DNA of 64,000 nt from Bremia lactucae (Eukaryota; Oomycota; Peronosporomycetes; Peronosporales; Peronosporaceae): contig NC_090612.1 in the NCBI RefSeq assembly GCF_004359215.1, positions 3,624,857-3,688,856 on the forward strand, in the 5' to 3' direction. How positions within the stretch are numbered: position 1 is the first letter of the stretch; every line of letters begins with the position of its first letter. Made by a program: the position numbers and the translations under genes. Below, piece after piece: positions 10,885-22,845 of the stretch. The notes below the pieces were generated by a model. That model did no database searches and was not told the DNA's origin. It worked only from the letters and a program-made list of their open reading frames with translations.

Positions 10885-11250
10885 CACTTGCATCGTCACG
10901 GCTTGATGCTGCCAAATTATGCAAGGCTCGTACTTTTTGAGCCATGGTAATCCAAGGATGAGATCAAATTTATCATCCAATCTAGTACGATGAAATCATC
11001 ATCGTACTGTTTACTTTTTAATGTGTATTGGATACCAACTACACGTTGGTATTTGTTAGCTGTTACAGATGCGCCTGTTGCTAGACGCACTGTCATCCTC
11101 GTAAGCGGGATATCGCGCTCATTATTGAGTCTGCGATCTTCTAGCGATTGGCGTCTAATAAAATTATCGGACGCCCCACAATCGACCAGGGACTTAAGTG
11201 ACAATTTATTTGACAATTTTTTTCAGGGTGATGAGGTTAACCTCATCTCC
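10885..11250 (-). pseudogene. Gypsy protease fragment (copy a)
   Basis: On the minus strand this reads KSLVDCGASDNFIRRQ, then MTVRLATGASV and QYTLKSKQYDDDFIVLD, a retropepsin-type protease belonging to the same element as the gag at 11251-12440. The active-site triplet is D-C-G. The frame is lost at the end of the domain (LISSLDYHGSK replaces the usual DVILGLPWLKKYEP), a frameshift near 10960. The LINE RT fragment abuts its C-terminal end. Confidence 0.75.
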
Positions 11251-12440
11251 TGAGACAGTTCACACATTGTTGTGTGTGAGGAGCAACTTCGTCAAAAGGC
11301 CTGCAATTTTTTTTGATTTTGCTAAATTAGTAGGGCGCTCCACACCTACTGTCCTCGACCGTTTTTTTACGATCCACGTCGCCGTTGCGATTTCGCAACA
11401 GCGTCGGATCCGTGTCCTCCGCTATTCCTAGCGACAGGTCAATCTTTTCGCTCCTTCTTTTAAGGCACTGGCCGTGGGGCACTACACTAATAGGCGTAGT
11501 GGCCCGTCTTTTGACAGCGATTACATTTCTGTAATCGTTTTGTAACTTGAAGAGCGAGATTTCTCGCTCTCTACATACGAGAGATCCATGTGTTCTGTAT
11601 CTTTGTTTTCTTGCCGCCTCGACGGTCGAGCAGCACCAGTGGACAAAAGCCCGTTTAAGACTGAAGTCCTCCTGTTCCTCTATTGGTCTCGCGCTTCTAA
11701 TTCTAGCCAGAACAGGTGGGTCTTCACAGGACCGTCTGCAAGACCCTTGAGAAACACAATTACCTGTGTTTGCTCATCTATTGGATGACTAACGATACAA
11801 CTGACCAGTCGTGTATGTTGGGCAAAAGCGTGTAGGTCAGGCTCGCCCTGCTTCAAATCCAGGTGCTCGGTTCGAGATCTAAATTCAGCACGTGGTGGCT
11901 CTAATGTTTGTCTGAGCCGAGTCTTACAGACCTCATGGGACCCAAAACTAATGGGTCTTGAAGCTTGGTCCCCAAGGCCAAAGATTTGGCACGTCCGGCA
12001 AGTTGGAAACTCCAAATTCTTCTTTCGCTGCATCATCACTGATACGGCGAGCTTCAATGGCGTCATGCAATTCGACAAATCATCGTAAAATGGAGTCGCC
12101 TTCGACTGCCTTAGACTTAAAGTTTCTTAAGCTTAAGGGTCGACGTGGAAGTGTCGGCTCATTAGCAGCATTTGTAAATGCTGCTGTCTTAACAGTGCTA
12201 GCTGTTAAGCACCCTGTTCTCTCAGCACCTCTGTGTGTTGAGAGCCTTGCTGGTGAAGCAAGGCTACTTTTGCTTGGGCTCCGTCGAGTTCTTGTGAAAT
12301 GAACTCGGCTATGGCCGCATGCTGTTCATATGTGGTCAGAGTGTACAGCATAGTGCCAACGGCTGACCCGCCTACGACCGAACTCATTCGCTCCATTCAA
12401 GGTCACTCAAACGAGAAAAAATTTCACGGGTTGCGTAATG
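11251..12440 (-). pseudogene. Gypsy gag, broken (copy a)
   Basis: The best stretch is 12078-11680 on the minus strand: KTRLRQTLEPPRAEFRSR, DLHAFAQHTRLV, VIVFLKGLADGPVKTHLF, which are capsid segments shared with copies at 18.7 and 28.8 kb. The N-terminal part (12396-12205) holds ERMSSVVGGS and HEQHAAIAEFISQELD in another frame. A degraded knuckle region lies near 11540-11480. Several frameshifts are present. The region between LTR and gag start appears deleted, because the LTR end at 12475 runs almost directly into gag sequence. Confidence 0.72.
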
Positions 12441-12474
12441 ACCTTCTTGAAAGGTTTAAAAGCTTCATCCAACA

Positions 12475-12833
12475 TGTAACGGGGCACTGCGACTTGTACT
12501 GTTTCAGTACAAGTCCACTTCACACTGCTTCAGTTGTGAGTGGTGCCTTCGTTAAGTAACGTACACTGTACGTATAGAGGAAGACTTCTCTTAGGCAAGT
12601 TAGCTTAAGAGGGTAAAATGAAAACTGTATTAATATAGTTAAGTGTCTTTGTTAATCTATCTTTGTAAATGTTGTCTTAACTATAAACTAATACTAAACA
12701 TGTAAATGAATTCTTATCTATCTTATCTCGTAACTCTCTTTGATTACTTCTACAGCTGATTAGTCTGCGGAATAAATAGACATAATGGTCTATACCTATT
12801 TATGGATAAGAATTCAGGAAATTACTATTTAAA
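12475..12833 (-). repeat. Gypsy LTR, minus orientation, cut by gap
   Basis: The segment starts TGTAACGGGGCACTGCG, the reverse complement of the G1-type LTR end, and includes the inverted pairs GTACTG/CAGTAC and TACGTGTACGTA-like motifs seen in sister LTRs. It is the 5' LTR of the minus-strand gypsy relic to its left. The outer end is lost in the scaffold gap at 12834. Confidence 0.75.
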
Positions 12834-12933
12834 NNNNNNNNNNNNNNNNNNNNNNNNNNNNNNNNNNNNNNNNNNNNNNNNNNNNNNNNNNNNNNNNNNN
12901 NNNNNNNNNNNNNNNNNNNNNNNNNNNNNNNNN
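12834..12933. other. Scaffold gap (100 N)
   Basis: There are 100 N characters between two unrelated LTR families. Continuity across it is not demonstrated by sequence. Confidence 0.99.
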
Positions 12934-12991
12934 CTGTGCTAGGGTGTGTGCTCAAGTAGAGCGTGGCCGCATTACGACGTGCCCGCCTACA
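12934..12991 (+). repeat. 3' tip of a G7-type LTR
   Basis: CTGTGCTAGGGTGTG...ACGTGCCCGCCTACA matches the last ~58 bp of the complete G7 LTR (50733-50790). What follows, 12992-13181, resembles the start of an internal region but shows no recognised domain; nothing else is visible there. Confidence 0.7.
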
Positions 12992-13181
12992 CATGGTGAT
13001 AATGGTGGTGTCCGATGAGAACATCATCCTCCTAGCAAATTTTAAGCATCGCCAGTAAAGAGTAGAAGAGCGACTCCAAGATCCTGCGTAATTAGCACTC
13101 AGAACGAAGCAGTGTGAATTTGGCTTGTACGCGGTTCAGATTGCGCGTCTTTACAGTGTTGTTTTAAAAAAGGGTGAGTTC

Positions 13182-13429
13182 TGTTGATGTTGGACATTTT
13201 GTGAGCGCTCAAACGTCATGATGACAGTTGATTGTAATCGTTTTGCAACGGACACAGAAAGTGAAATTAAAGCGATCGGTTATATGAAGAAAGAAACGAC
13301 TCAGGTGAGACCTTTGTTGTGCTTCTACAAAGGAGTTGCTGATTGCGTGTGTAAGTTTTCTAAAGACTAATATACTTTCCAATTTACTTCCTGACTACAA
13401 GTTGTCTTCTCTGCTATAATATATCTACA
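13182..13429 (+). repeat. 5' LTR of copia element C1
   Basis: This 248-bp LTR (TGTTGATGTT...ATATCTACA) pairs with 17591-17838 of the same length. The pair differ at roughly a dozen sites (about 5%), mostly transitions, so the insertion is old. Flanks AGTTC (13177-13181) and AATTC (17839-17843) could be a 5-bp target duplication with one mutation. Confidence 0.9.
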
Positions 13430-13443
13430 GGTTATGAGCCCAA
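13430..13443 (+). other. C1 primer-binding site, half-tRNA iMet type
   Basis: GGTTATGAGCCCAA follows the LTR directly. It is complementary to an initiator tRNA-Met anticodon stem-loop (GGGCTCATAACC) rather than to a tRNA 3' end. Drosophila copia primes from a cleaved initiator tRNA in the same way. The element's gag start codon (13434-13436) lies inside the site. Confidence 0.7.
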
Positions 13444-16400
13444 GTACGGTAGGAGTGAACGATATTCTCAACGAAGATAACTACTTCGTTTGGGAGTTTA
13501 ACGCGCGAATGAAGCTTCTCCAAGAAGGGGCTGTTGGAGCACATCGACGCGACGGAGGCACCGTGTGAAGATGACGCTAGCGCGTCTTTATGGGAAATCA
13601 ACGATATGAAGGCCTTCGCAAACGTGTGTACGATGATCAACTTAAGTCTTCAGTCCATGGTTCGACATGCAGAGACAACTGCAGAAGAGTGGGGTATTTT
13701 GAAGAGCTTCTTTCTTCGCAGAAGCATTCATAATCGGGTGCAGATGTGTCGACAGTTGCACGAGTTCAAGATGCAGAAGGGAGGAAGTGTAATGGATCAC
13801 TTTCTCAAGTTTGATGAGCTGTGTATGTCAATGCAAGCCATTGGTGACGAGGTCGCGCACGATGAGCGGCTCGTGATTCTGCTTGGAAGCTTGTCTGGTG
13901 AATACGATCAGATCGTCAAGATTATTGAGATCACGAGGGACATTGATTTGTTTCGAGACAAGGAGATGCTTCATCGTGAATACGAAGGCATTGCTCGAAA
14001 AGGAGAAAATCGAAATCGCATTAAAAGCTACAAGCAATCAAGAGCAAGAGTTTTCGGTCGAAGGAAACAAGACACAAGTTTACTGGGACGTGTTTTATAT
14101 GCGGCAGAAATGGACACAAGAAACAAGATTGCTGGAAGAATCCAGACAAGAAGAAAAGCTCTGAACAAGCGTTCACTGTGGGTGAACATAGCTCTGAAGG
14201 CTGGCTACTCGACAGTGGTGCGAGTAGTCATATGTGCCCATACCAAGATGAGTTTGTGGAAATTAGATCGCTTAACAAGTCTGTTGGAATTTCGATTGCG
14301 AATGGAGAAACAGTTTTGGCTGCTGAAGTTGGGACAATTCGTGTCATGTTAAAGAACAAGAAACCAATACGTATTGAAGACGTGTTGTACATTCCAGAGC
14401 TGGATCGTCGTCTCCTTTCAGTTCCTGCATTGTCTGCAAAAGGGTTACATGTCATTTTTCAGAACGAAATGTGTGAGATCAGGAATGGTCAAGAAGTGGT
14501 GACTCAAGTGGCCCGAAAGGGTAAATTGTTTGTGTTGGAGTGTGATACATTGGAATTTGCAAATGCGAGTGAAGAGGTTGGCGATAGAGCCAAACCTATG
14601 AGTTCAAGTGTATGGCTCGCAAGACTGGGACACTTGCCATTGAAGGCAATGAAAACCCTCGACAAGTGTGTTGGAGGTTTTAAGATGCAGGATTCGCCTA
14701 ATATTGATGATGATCAAGACGAAATATGCGAAGGGTGTGTGACGGGCAAGTCGTCAGTCAAGCCGTTTCCGAAGTCCAAGTACGGTGAAGTTAAGACTAC
14801 TTCACTGCTCCAAGTTTATTACAGCGACGTGATGGGACCAATGGAGACCAAGTTGCAAGGAGGAGCAAGATTTGTGGTGACATTTTTGGATGATTATTCA
14901 CGCTATGTGGTCGCATACTATATTGCACACAAGTCAAATGTGGTGGATGAGTTCATCGACTACAAGTCGATGATGGAAAACCAGTTAAGTACAAGATCAA
15001 GTGTATTCGCACCGACAATGGTGGCGAGTACATTAACAAGCAATTTGAAGAAGTACGTCGAAAAGCTGGAATATTGCACCAAGCTTCAGTTCCATATTCG
15101 CCACAGCAAAAGGGAATGGCTGAAAGACTAAATCGAACACTGACAGAACGAGCAAGATCGATGCTAAATTACATGCAAGGGGAAAAGAAATGGTGGGCTG
15201 AAGCGATGAATACTGCAGTATACGTGACTAATCGAGTCACGTGCGCCTCTCACCCAACCAAGACCCCATTTGAAGTGTGTTTTGGAACCAAGCCAGATCT
15301 GTCGCACATGCGAGTGTTTGGTGCAAAAGGGTTACGCACACATTGCAAAACCAAAACGTCTAAAGTTGGACAAAAAGGCATTTCGATGCATGTTTTCGGG
15401 TTACTCACACAATGTGAAGGGATATCGTGTCTGGAATTTTGAGTCTGATCGCCTGGAGATCACGCGATCAGTGACTTTACAAGAGTTGCCAAGGTCCAAG
15501 TATGTGCAAGTGATTGGAAATATACAGAATGGTGATATTCAGGTTACTACACGTGTGGATCATGACAATGATGACGATGCAGATGTTTTTCAATTATTAA
15601 TTACTACTACTCAACGTGACATAGAGCCGATGGTTGTGGACCAGACTGGCAATGATCAAGTAATTCACCTCCAAGTGAATTTGAGTCTAGAACTCCACGC
15701 GAGGAATTTGAGCATGTGTCTGATCCTGCTTTCGAAATCGATGATGTTTACATGGAGCCAACTGATTTGGATGTGGATACGACTCGAGACATTGTGCCCA
15801 GGGGGGACTTGGATTTCTACACTGATTTCTCTATGGTGCAATCATCTCAAGTTGGTGGTCAAAATGCCCCAATCGCGTTACCATCATCGAACTATGAGAT
15901 CAAGCTTTGGTTCCAGTCAGGACGTCTACTGTACATGGTACATCGCGCAGTGAGCCAGAGGCTCGGGCCTCAAAGAGATTTCAAATTGAATATGAGCAAG
16001 CAAATGCAGCACTCGAAACTCCATATACATACCAAGATGCAATGGCGTCTCCTCAATCCAAGATGTGGAGTGATGCGATCAAGGTCGAACTAAAGACGCT
16101 GGATAGCAAAAAGACATGGACTGTAGTGGAGAACTCTCCAAACAAAAAGGTGATTGGAACCAAATGGGTTTTTGCAATCAAAAGAAACTAGTATGGTGAT
16201 ATTGAGCGGTACAAAGCTCGACTTGTGGCGTTGAGTTATCGTCAAAGTATGGAGTTGATTACGGCGAAACATATTCGCCGGTTGCGAACATGAATTCTAT
16301 TTGCGTCTTCCTGGCTGTGTGTTGTCATCATGGAATGACAATTCACCAGTATGATGTTGATACTGCGTATGTTGATACTGCGTTCATAAATGGCGTTTTG

Positions 16401-17580
16401 AACGATGATGTATGCATTTCAGCGCCTCAGGGTGTCGAAATGGACCCAGGTCAAGTTTTGAAGCTTAACAAAAAAGTTTGTAAGGATTAAAACAGGCTGC
16501 TGCAACGTGGTTCAAGACAATTTCGAAGGGTTTTTGCAATATGGGTTTTGTGCCATGTGTTTCGGACCCGTGCGTCTTTGTCCGTCACGATGGAAACCTT
16601 TCGTGGATTTACGTGACGCTGTATGTCGATGATATGCTGATTGGAGGTACTTCTGCTAATTTAATTGACAAAGTTGCAGAAGAACTTGCAACTCATTTCA
16701 AGTTAAAGACGCTAGGCAATGTGAGATTTATTCTCGGCATTGAGGTGGTCTATGCACAGCATACAAGGAAGCTCAAGATCAGCCAAAATGCGTGCATTGA
16801 CAGAATGTCGTAAAGTTCAATCAAGTCGGGGCGAATGTTGCTTACAACCCAAGTGTGGAAGGTCAAGTCATGCTTAAGTGCGAGGAAAAGGACCCGAAAA
16901 TGGAGAATCGACCGTATCGATTTCTGGTAGGATCACTCCTATATGTGGCGACACGTACAAGACCTGATATTGCATTTGCAGTAGGTCGACGGAGTCGACA
17001 TTTGGAAAATCCGAGTAAGAAACACTGGAATGCAGCCATTCGTGTGCTGTGCTACCTAAAGTCGACTGCAACAAACGGAATTTGTTATCGAAGCAAGCCT
17101 GGTGACCTTAAGCTGAGTGCATTTAATGATGCAGATTGGGGAAGTGACAAAATAGTCGACGTTCGACATCTGAAGTCATGGTGATGATCAATAACTCTCC
17201 AGTCATATTCAAGTCGAAGCTTCAGAACAGTGTATCACTAAGTACTGCTGAAGCTGAATATGTGGCACTTTCGTTATGCATTCAAGAAATTTTGTGGTCA
17301 AAGAATTCATTGATGGAGATGAAGGTCAAGATTGACGCTCCAGTGGTTGTGTATGAAGACAACCAGAGTGCGGTTGCTGTTGCGAAGAACGAAGGATATC
17401 AAAGTCGAGCGAAACACATTCATATTCGCTATCAGTTTGTTCGCGACCAAGTCAAGGCCAAGGTCATTCAGCTAGAGTGTATTGAAACCAAGTCACAGCT
17501 CGCCGATTTTGTAACTAAGGCAATTTCGACCAACAAGTTCCAATTTCTCGTGGCAAAGACAAACGTTGGAGACTTCTTGT
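13434..17580 (+). pseudogene. Copia C1 gag-pol, multiply frameshifted
   Basis: Domain order is gag, protease, integrase, RT, RNase H. Gag starts at ATG 13434 (MSPSTVGVNDILNEDNY). One extra G in a G-run at 13527-13530 shifts it into the 13534-14100 frame (MKAFANVCTMI, GSVMDHFLKFDEL). A zinc knuckle CFICGRNGHKKQDC is at ~14090. Protease WLLDSGASSHMC is at ~14205, with an intact D-S-G. Integrase includes WLARLGHLPLKAMK and LLQVYYSDVMGPM, and the rest of the core is frameshifted around 15000-15450. RT starts at ~16040 (GTKWVFAIKRN, stop at 16189). YVDDMLIGG is at ~16630 and RNase H at 17178-17633 (LSTAEAEYVAL, EDNQSAVAVAKN, RAKHIHIRY). At least six frameshifts or stops make it inactive. Confidence 0.88.
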
Positions 17581-17838
17581 CGAGGAGGAGTGTTGATGTT
17601 GGACATTTTGTGAACGCTCAAACGTCACGATGACGTTTGATTGTAATCGTTTTGCAACGGACACAGAAAGTGAAACTACAGCAATCGGTTATATAAAGAA
17701 AGAAATGACTCAGGTGAGACCTTTGTAGTGCTTCTACAAAAGAGTTGCTGATTGCATGTGTAAGTTTTCTAAAGACTAATATACTTTCCAATTTACTTCC
17801 TGACTACAAGTTGTCTTCTCTGCTATAATATATCTACA
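17581..17838 (+). repeat. Polypurine tract and 3' LTR of C1
   Basis: The plus-strand primer CGAGGAGGAG (17581-17590) is followed by the 248-bp 3' LTR 17591-17838. The last RNase H codons of C1 run into the LTR. Confidence 0.88.
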
Positions 17839-18231
17839 AATTCGAGCTTTATTAAATGACATACGTTTCATCACCTGTTCCTCACGTATGGGCTAAGGCA
17901 CACTTTTGAGCTCAGGTGGGTAGATGTTGAATGGGCTTATGCTTTCTCTCTTTTTTCAACTTATTTAAGAGATATGTTGAAAAAGATGACTTGTCGCCAT
18001 CTTTGATGGTGGTGCTTGAAGTTTTACCTTAGTCTCCTATTGCTCCACAATCTATACTGTTAGGGCTCTTAATCTTCAACTTAAATTTCCTTCGCTTACC
18101 AGAAGAGTTCACATTTGCGAACAACTCTTGTGTATGTGATGCACATAGGTGCATTCACATTGGGAGGGATGACGCCTATCGTCATCCGTTACGCGAGGTA
18201 TCGAGAAAGAAACGCTCGCAATGCCTATTTT
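17839..18231. other. Unassigned AT-rich spacer with LTR scrap
   Basis: No gene is visible. Bases ~18125-18231 (TGTGATGCACATAGGTGCAT...CGTTACGCGAGGTAT...CTCGCAAT) match the interior of the G7 LTR (50395-50490), so this is a truncated LTR against which G2 lies. Bases 17839-18124 have no recognised similarity. Confidence 0.5.
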
Positions 18232-18616
18232 TGTAACGGGGTGTATTATTACATGAAATTAACACTTAAAGGATGTTAATTAATATATTATCTAAGAGGT
18301 AGATAATATTTGAAGAATATTACTTTTCATGATAATATTCTAAAAAGCTTATCCATTGGTAAATATAGACCATTATATCTACTTTCTCCGCGGCCCAGTC
18401 AGCGCTGGGCGCGCGCAAAGAGAGAGACAGATAAGACTTTATTGCATGTTTTGTATTAAGTTATAATTAAGTAAGTATCAAATAGATAGAAACAGAAGAA
18501 CTACCTTATATTAAATACAGTTTTTAATTAATCCTCTTTATAGCAAGTGTTTTAAAGAGAGGCAGTGCGAAGTGGACTTGTACTGAAGCAGTACAAGTCA
18601 GTAGTGCCCCGTTTCA
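18232..18616 (+). repeat. 5' LTR of gypsy element G2
   Basis: A 385-bp LTR of the same family as 2397-2840 (TGTAACGGGGTGTAT...GCCCCGTTTCA), followed by CCTGGTAGCACTTTG. It is shorter than G1's LTR because of internal deletions around 18550. Confidence 0.82.
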
Positions 18617-18665
18617 CCTGGTAGCACTTTGTTGTCCATCCAGGACCACAGTTTCATCATCTAAC

Positions 18666-20000
18666 ATGTCCATGTTAGATGATAGTGGGAATACGCATCA
18701 CGTTTTGCGTGAAAGCTGCTCCTTGCCAAGTGACAAAGAAAGGAGTGCGGTCGAACGAATGAGTTCGACCGTAGCGAACGATGCCAACTTGGCCATGCTG
18801 TCCGGTTTGGACAGAGATGCCTTTCATTCAGCCATCGGCAAGTTTATACGACATGAACTTGACGAGGCGAAGAAGAAGGAAGCCTTGCTCAATCAGCAAG
18901 GCTCTCAACAGGCAGAACTGTTGAGGTTTCAGCAAATACGGACCCCTGTACCTGGGATGACGCACACGCGTCGTCCCGAAACCTTAAAGATTGACATCTC
19001 TAAGTATAGGGGAGTCGAAGAAGACTCCCTCTTTAAGTAGTTCGTCGAGTTGGACGATGCCATAAGGGCTCGTCACATCGTCGACGGGGAAATGCAAGTC
19101 GCATTTGCTCAGTCAAATTTGGCAGGTCGTGCCAAAACTTGGGCATTGAGCCTTAAGTTGCGCGACCCATACGTCTTTGGATCGCTAGAGACTTTTAAAG
19201 CCCGGCTCAAACAGACGTTTGAGCCACCAAGGGCTGAGTTCAGAGTTTCTGAAACTCAAGCAAGGCAAGCGTAATGTTCACGCATATGCCCACCACATAC
19301 GACTCTTAGCGAGTTGTATAACAAACAACCCAGTTCATGAAAACACGCTGATTAAGGTGTTCATGCAAGGTCATAACAATGATCCCGTAAAGACCCACCT
19401 GTTATCGCTTGGAACTGGATACGCTTGAAGACGCAATATCTGTAGTGGAACAGGAGGACTTTAGCTTGAGACAGGCTCAAGCTAGTCTGTCATCATATCG
19501 TCCTCCAAGACGAAACGAACTAGGAGGTCCAGAACCTATGGACCTCCTTTATGTCGAAAGCGAGAAACCTCACTTTTCGAGCAACAAGCGATTGCAGAAA
19601 TGCAATCTATGTCATAAGTTAGGACACTACGCTCATGAGTGAAGAAAGCCCACGCCCAGTACCAAGAGGTACTGAACGGAATTATGGACCGAATGCCAAA
19701 AAGGGCAACGGCGCGGGTCTGACGTTGTTGCGAAATCGCAACAGCGAAGCGAATTGCCAAAAAAACGATCGGGGTCAGTAGGGGCGCAACGCTCTACTGA
19801 TCCAGCAACCTTAAGAGAATTTGCAAATCTCTTGACGAAAGTTGCCCCAGACACACAATCATTTTGTGTCTCTGCACGTGGTAATGAGGAGAACCTCTTC
19901 ACCTTGAAATTTAAAGTGATAAATGATTGGTCACTTAGAGCCCTAGTGGACTGTGGAGCGTCGAATAACTTTATTCGTCGCCAGTCTGAGACCTCATACT
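18666..20000 (+). pseudogene. Gypsy G2 gag and truncated protease
   Basis: This is the clearest copy of this gag family. ATG 18666 opens MSMLDDSGNTHHV and runs to a TAG at 19038 (after KYRGVEEDSLFK), where sister copies have a sense codon. Capsid continues in frame-shifted pieces to 19640: NLAGRAKTWALSL, LKQTFEPPRAEFR, VFMQGH, QEDFSLRQAQAS. The knuckle begins KCNLCHKLGHYAHE and its last Cys codon is replaced by TGA (19640-19642). Protease (19754-20000) has SLRALVDCGASNNFIRRQ with the family's D-C-G triplet, then breaks off at ~19987 into unrelated sequence. Confidence 0.8.
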
Positions 20001-20420
20001 TCAGTGGACTTGCACAAAACAGACCAGCAGACAAGGTTCTTTTTTAAAGCATTTATAGATAATCCTATATAAACGATTGATAACCGACATTTCTCATTTA
20101 GTACTCCGACACCTGCCGCACAACGTTTTCCCAGAAGCATGGTGAGCAATGGAACATTACTTTTTAAGGAGATGCATATGCTAAATTTTGTCTGCTGCGC
20201 CTCCTCAGCTAATACCATTTCACCATAAACATCATGGAAATCGGAGTCAAAACAGTTATTCCTTTTTCTAACAGCTGTGTCTACGTCTGGAAATTTCATT
20301 ACGTCTCTCTTTTTGTACAGCAATTATCTTTTATCTTAGCTAGGATGCTCTTGTTCTAAATTCCATAGATAATTATCTATCTTGAGGAAGAATGCAGCGC
20401 ACAGCTGAAATGGGCATATT
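20001..20420 (-). other. Unidentified sequence with an open minus-strand frame
   Basis: A minus-strand frame (20323-19994, 109 codons) contains DVMKFPDVDTAVRKRN and DFHDVYGEMVLAEE, which look protein-like but match no family I can name. It starts exactly where the G2 protease is cut. It may be a fragment of another transposon protein; no motif supports a function. Confidence 0.25.
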
Positions 20421-20679
20421 ACCAAATTAAATAATATTGGAGCAATAAGACAATAATTATGTGATTAATTGTTTAAGCTTAAGCCAACCCCGCCAATCGT
20501 TAAAAGACACGATTGAGCTGTGCGCAAAGAGACGCTTTACATAGTTTGATGCATATATACATATATGATAAAGTCAGCATATAGAAGATCGTTACGGAGG
20601 AACTTCAAATTTGAATACATTTTACTTTTTCTCTAGACTAAAGCCTTAGTATTGACCTAGAGTAGCTAAGACTTCTTAT
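20421..20679 (+). repeat. G4-type LTR fragment, plus orientation
   Basis: The segment matches the reverse complement of 58560-58830 (CAATAAGACA, AACCCCGCCAA, AGACACGATTG, AGAAGATCGTTAC). It is truncated on the right by the LTR at 20680. Confidence 0.55.
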
Positions 20680-21044
20680 GTAACGGGGCACTACTGACTT
20701 GTACTGCATCAGTACAAGTACACTTGGCACTGCCTCAGTGAGAGTGGTGCCTCTCGTCACTTCACGTACACTAGTACGTGCAGAGGAAGCCTCTTTTTAA
20801 AACATTTGCTTTAAAGAGGATAAATCAAAACTGTATTAATATAATAAAGTTCTTCTGTTCTATCTACTTAATACTAACTTAATTATACACTAATACAAAA
20901 CATTTAATAAAGTCTTATCTGACTTTCTCTTTGCACGCGTGCAACCATGTAAAGTAATATTCTCCAAATATTATATAACTTTTAGACAATACATTAATTA
21001 CCAAATTTAGGTGTTAATTTTTCATGTAACGATACACCCTTCTA
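20680..21044 (-). repeat. 3' LTR of gypsy element G5 (minus)
   Basis: The reverse complement of the G1-type LTR starts TGTAACGGGGCACTACTG and ends near CATGTAACGATACACCCTT. It is the 3' LTR of the minus-strand chromovirus whose integrase and chromodomain lie at 22112-23594; the antisense frame begins ~120 bp beyond it. Confidence 0.75.
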
Positions 21045-21161
21045 TACCACTCTCTCTTAAACGACAATCACTCTGACTGTCATTGGGTAGAGTGATCATT
21101 ATAAGACCACTTAATTAAAAACGATGCTGATTGGTCAGAACCATCATTTTTATCCTATCGC

Positions 21162-22845
21162 ATGATTAACAAGTCCATGCGGTATGCGAAAAGTGCGGCG
21201 CCTTCGGCTGCGGTTAATGCAGTCGCGCGTGGCGCATTATTGTCTCTTCCGGCAGACGTTCCATCTGCCGTAGTGTCCTCTCCTCTCGCAACTCGAAATG
21301 TTGCATGTGCACGTGGTGATACGTCACGTAAATGCGACCCCATTTTTGGAGGTCAATTACGAATGCGAGTCTGATGAAATTGCTGACTCGAGGAGAACAG
21401 AACAGTCGCCTGATCATCGTCAGGCTGCTGACAATGAGCCTTCGACTGAGGGGGATCATCCGAGTAGACGTACTGGTAGCATTCGCTACAGCATGTTCGG
21501 TTCCGACGATGAGGGTGATTCCTCATCGCCAGCACCGTCTCCCGTACAGTCACCCGCACATATTTCTGTGCGTGGTGATGACGCTGACGTAAGCCATCGT
21601 ATTTAAAGTTTTGTGGTACCCCTGCTTCAGTGTGTACCACTCAGAGGATCGTAGAGACTAAAATGTTTCGTCTTGCCCCTAGGAAGAAGCCGTGGCTTTT
21701 GCCCGAAAAGATAATCAATAGCTTGTCTGGAGAGACTACGTCTCATAACAAATATCCCTTATTTATTGCGACAAGGCTACATGGCCTTGATCCCAGCGCG
21801 AAGAACTTTCGCGCTAAGGTTTTCTTATCTCGATGCTTTTTCAAGCATCGATGGTATAGTGGCAACAATAAGCGAAATAAAGTCTCGCTTGTGCAAGCCT
21901 GGAGCGCGTTCATTCGCAATTTCAAAGACATTGGAAGCGAAGCCTGGCTTCAAAGACTTAACGCGATTCGCATTAAGTTTGAGAAACGAACTTTAACCGG
22001 TGCAAGGTAAAAATTGCAACGGTTGTCACGTGATGCAGGACTTCCATGCCTCACGTGGGGTGATCCCTGTCCGTGTTGTGTTGACAACACGAAGCGAGTA
22101 ATGGAGGATGTCTATTCCCTTTCTTCGCCCTGGGGAAGGGCGAGATGCGCGATGCAATTGACGTTTTGCAATCGATTTACAAGCAACAGGGGTGATGTTT
22201 TCCGATAGACTTTCTGATCCATCGGATGGGTCTCGTCATAATGACGGACGAGGCTCTCAATGTCAACAAGCAGCTGAAAACGAGGCTCCCAGCTACCATG
22301 TGAAGGTGGACAACCGCGCCAGCGAACAAGGTAACTCGTTCGCTGCCCTTTCACATCACGGTGGTTTTGAATACGTTCCATAGGGAAACGTTGACCATCG
22401 TGCCAATCTACCAATTGTTGTGGTGGAGGAGCGAAAATTAGCTCCGACCCACGTGTCGGATCTAGAGTCGAAGATCGACAAACTCGATCGCTTCCTCCAT
22501 GATTTGGAGGAGGGACTTGATCACGAGCGTGGTAAGCGTCGCTTGGTAGAGCAGACGGTAGAGGCTCACCATATCGAACGGTTGGAAGACCGTTCGAAGA
22601 GTGCGTACTCCATGTTGGAGTACGAACGGAATTTCCACGCTCTTCGTGATGATCTATCGTCAGCTCATCGCGGTTTCGAGGATCTTCGGACCCGACATGA
22701 GAATCTCCAGATCTCTTGATTTAGCATGAGAATCTGGTTCGTAAACACAAGAATCTTTTAGGGATTCTTGAAAAGGGTCGTCAAACCCGTCCTCGGAAGA
22801 AGCTGCGTACTGATGGTACGGGCGGAGCCGACCAAAATAAAAAGT
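21162..22845 (+). pseudogene. Antisense ORF region of chromovirus G5 (polar N-terminus plus coiled coil)
   Basis: Its polarity is opposite to the host element. Frames: MINKSMRYAKSAAP from 21162; an acidic Ser/Asp-rich stretch to 21606; 21630-22010 with VQAWSAFIRNFKDIG and FEKRTLTGAR; 22014-22208 with LQRLSRDAGLPCLTW and CPCC; 22420-22719, a Leu/Glu/Arg-rich coiled coil (DLESKIDKLDRFLHDLEEGL); and an end near KKLRTDGTGGADQ at ~22840. The G4 copy (51390-53250) shows the same order and shared blocks. Stops at 21604, 22008 and 22206 break this copy. From 22112 onward it overlaps, on the other strand, the chromodomain and integrase C-terminus. Function unknown; a gag-like or regulatory role is conjecture. 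Confidence 0.6.

Noticed and set aside
10240..10980. 246-codon minus-strand ORF with RT and zinc-knuckle parts
   Set aside because: A chance in-frame fusion of gypsy protease, LINE RT and gypsy gag across insertion joints, not a natural protein.
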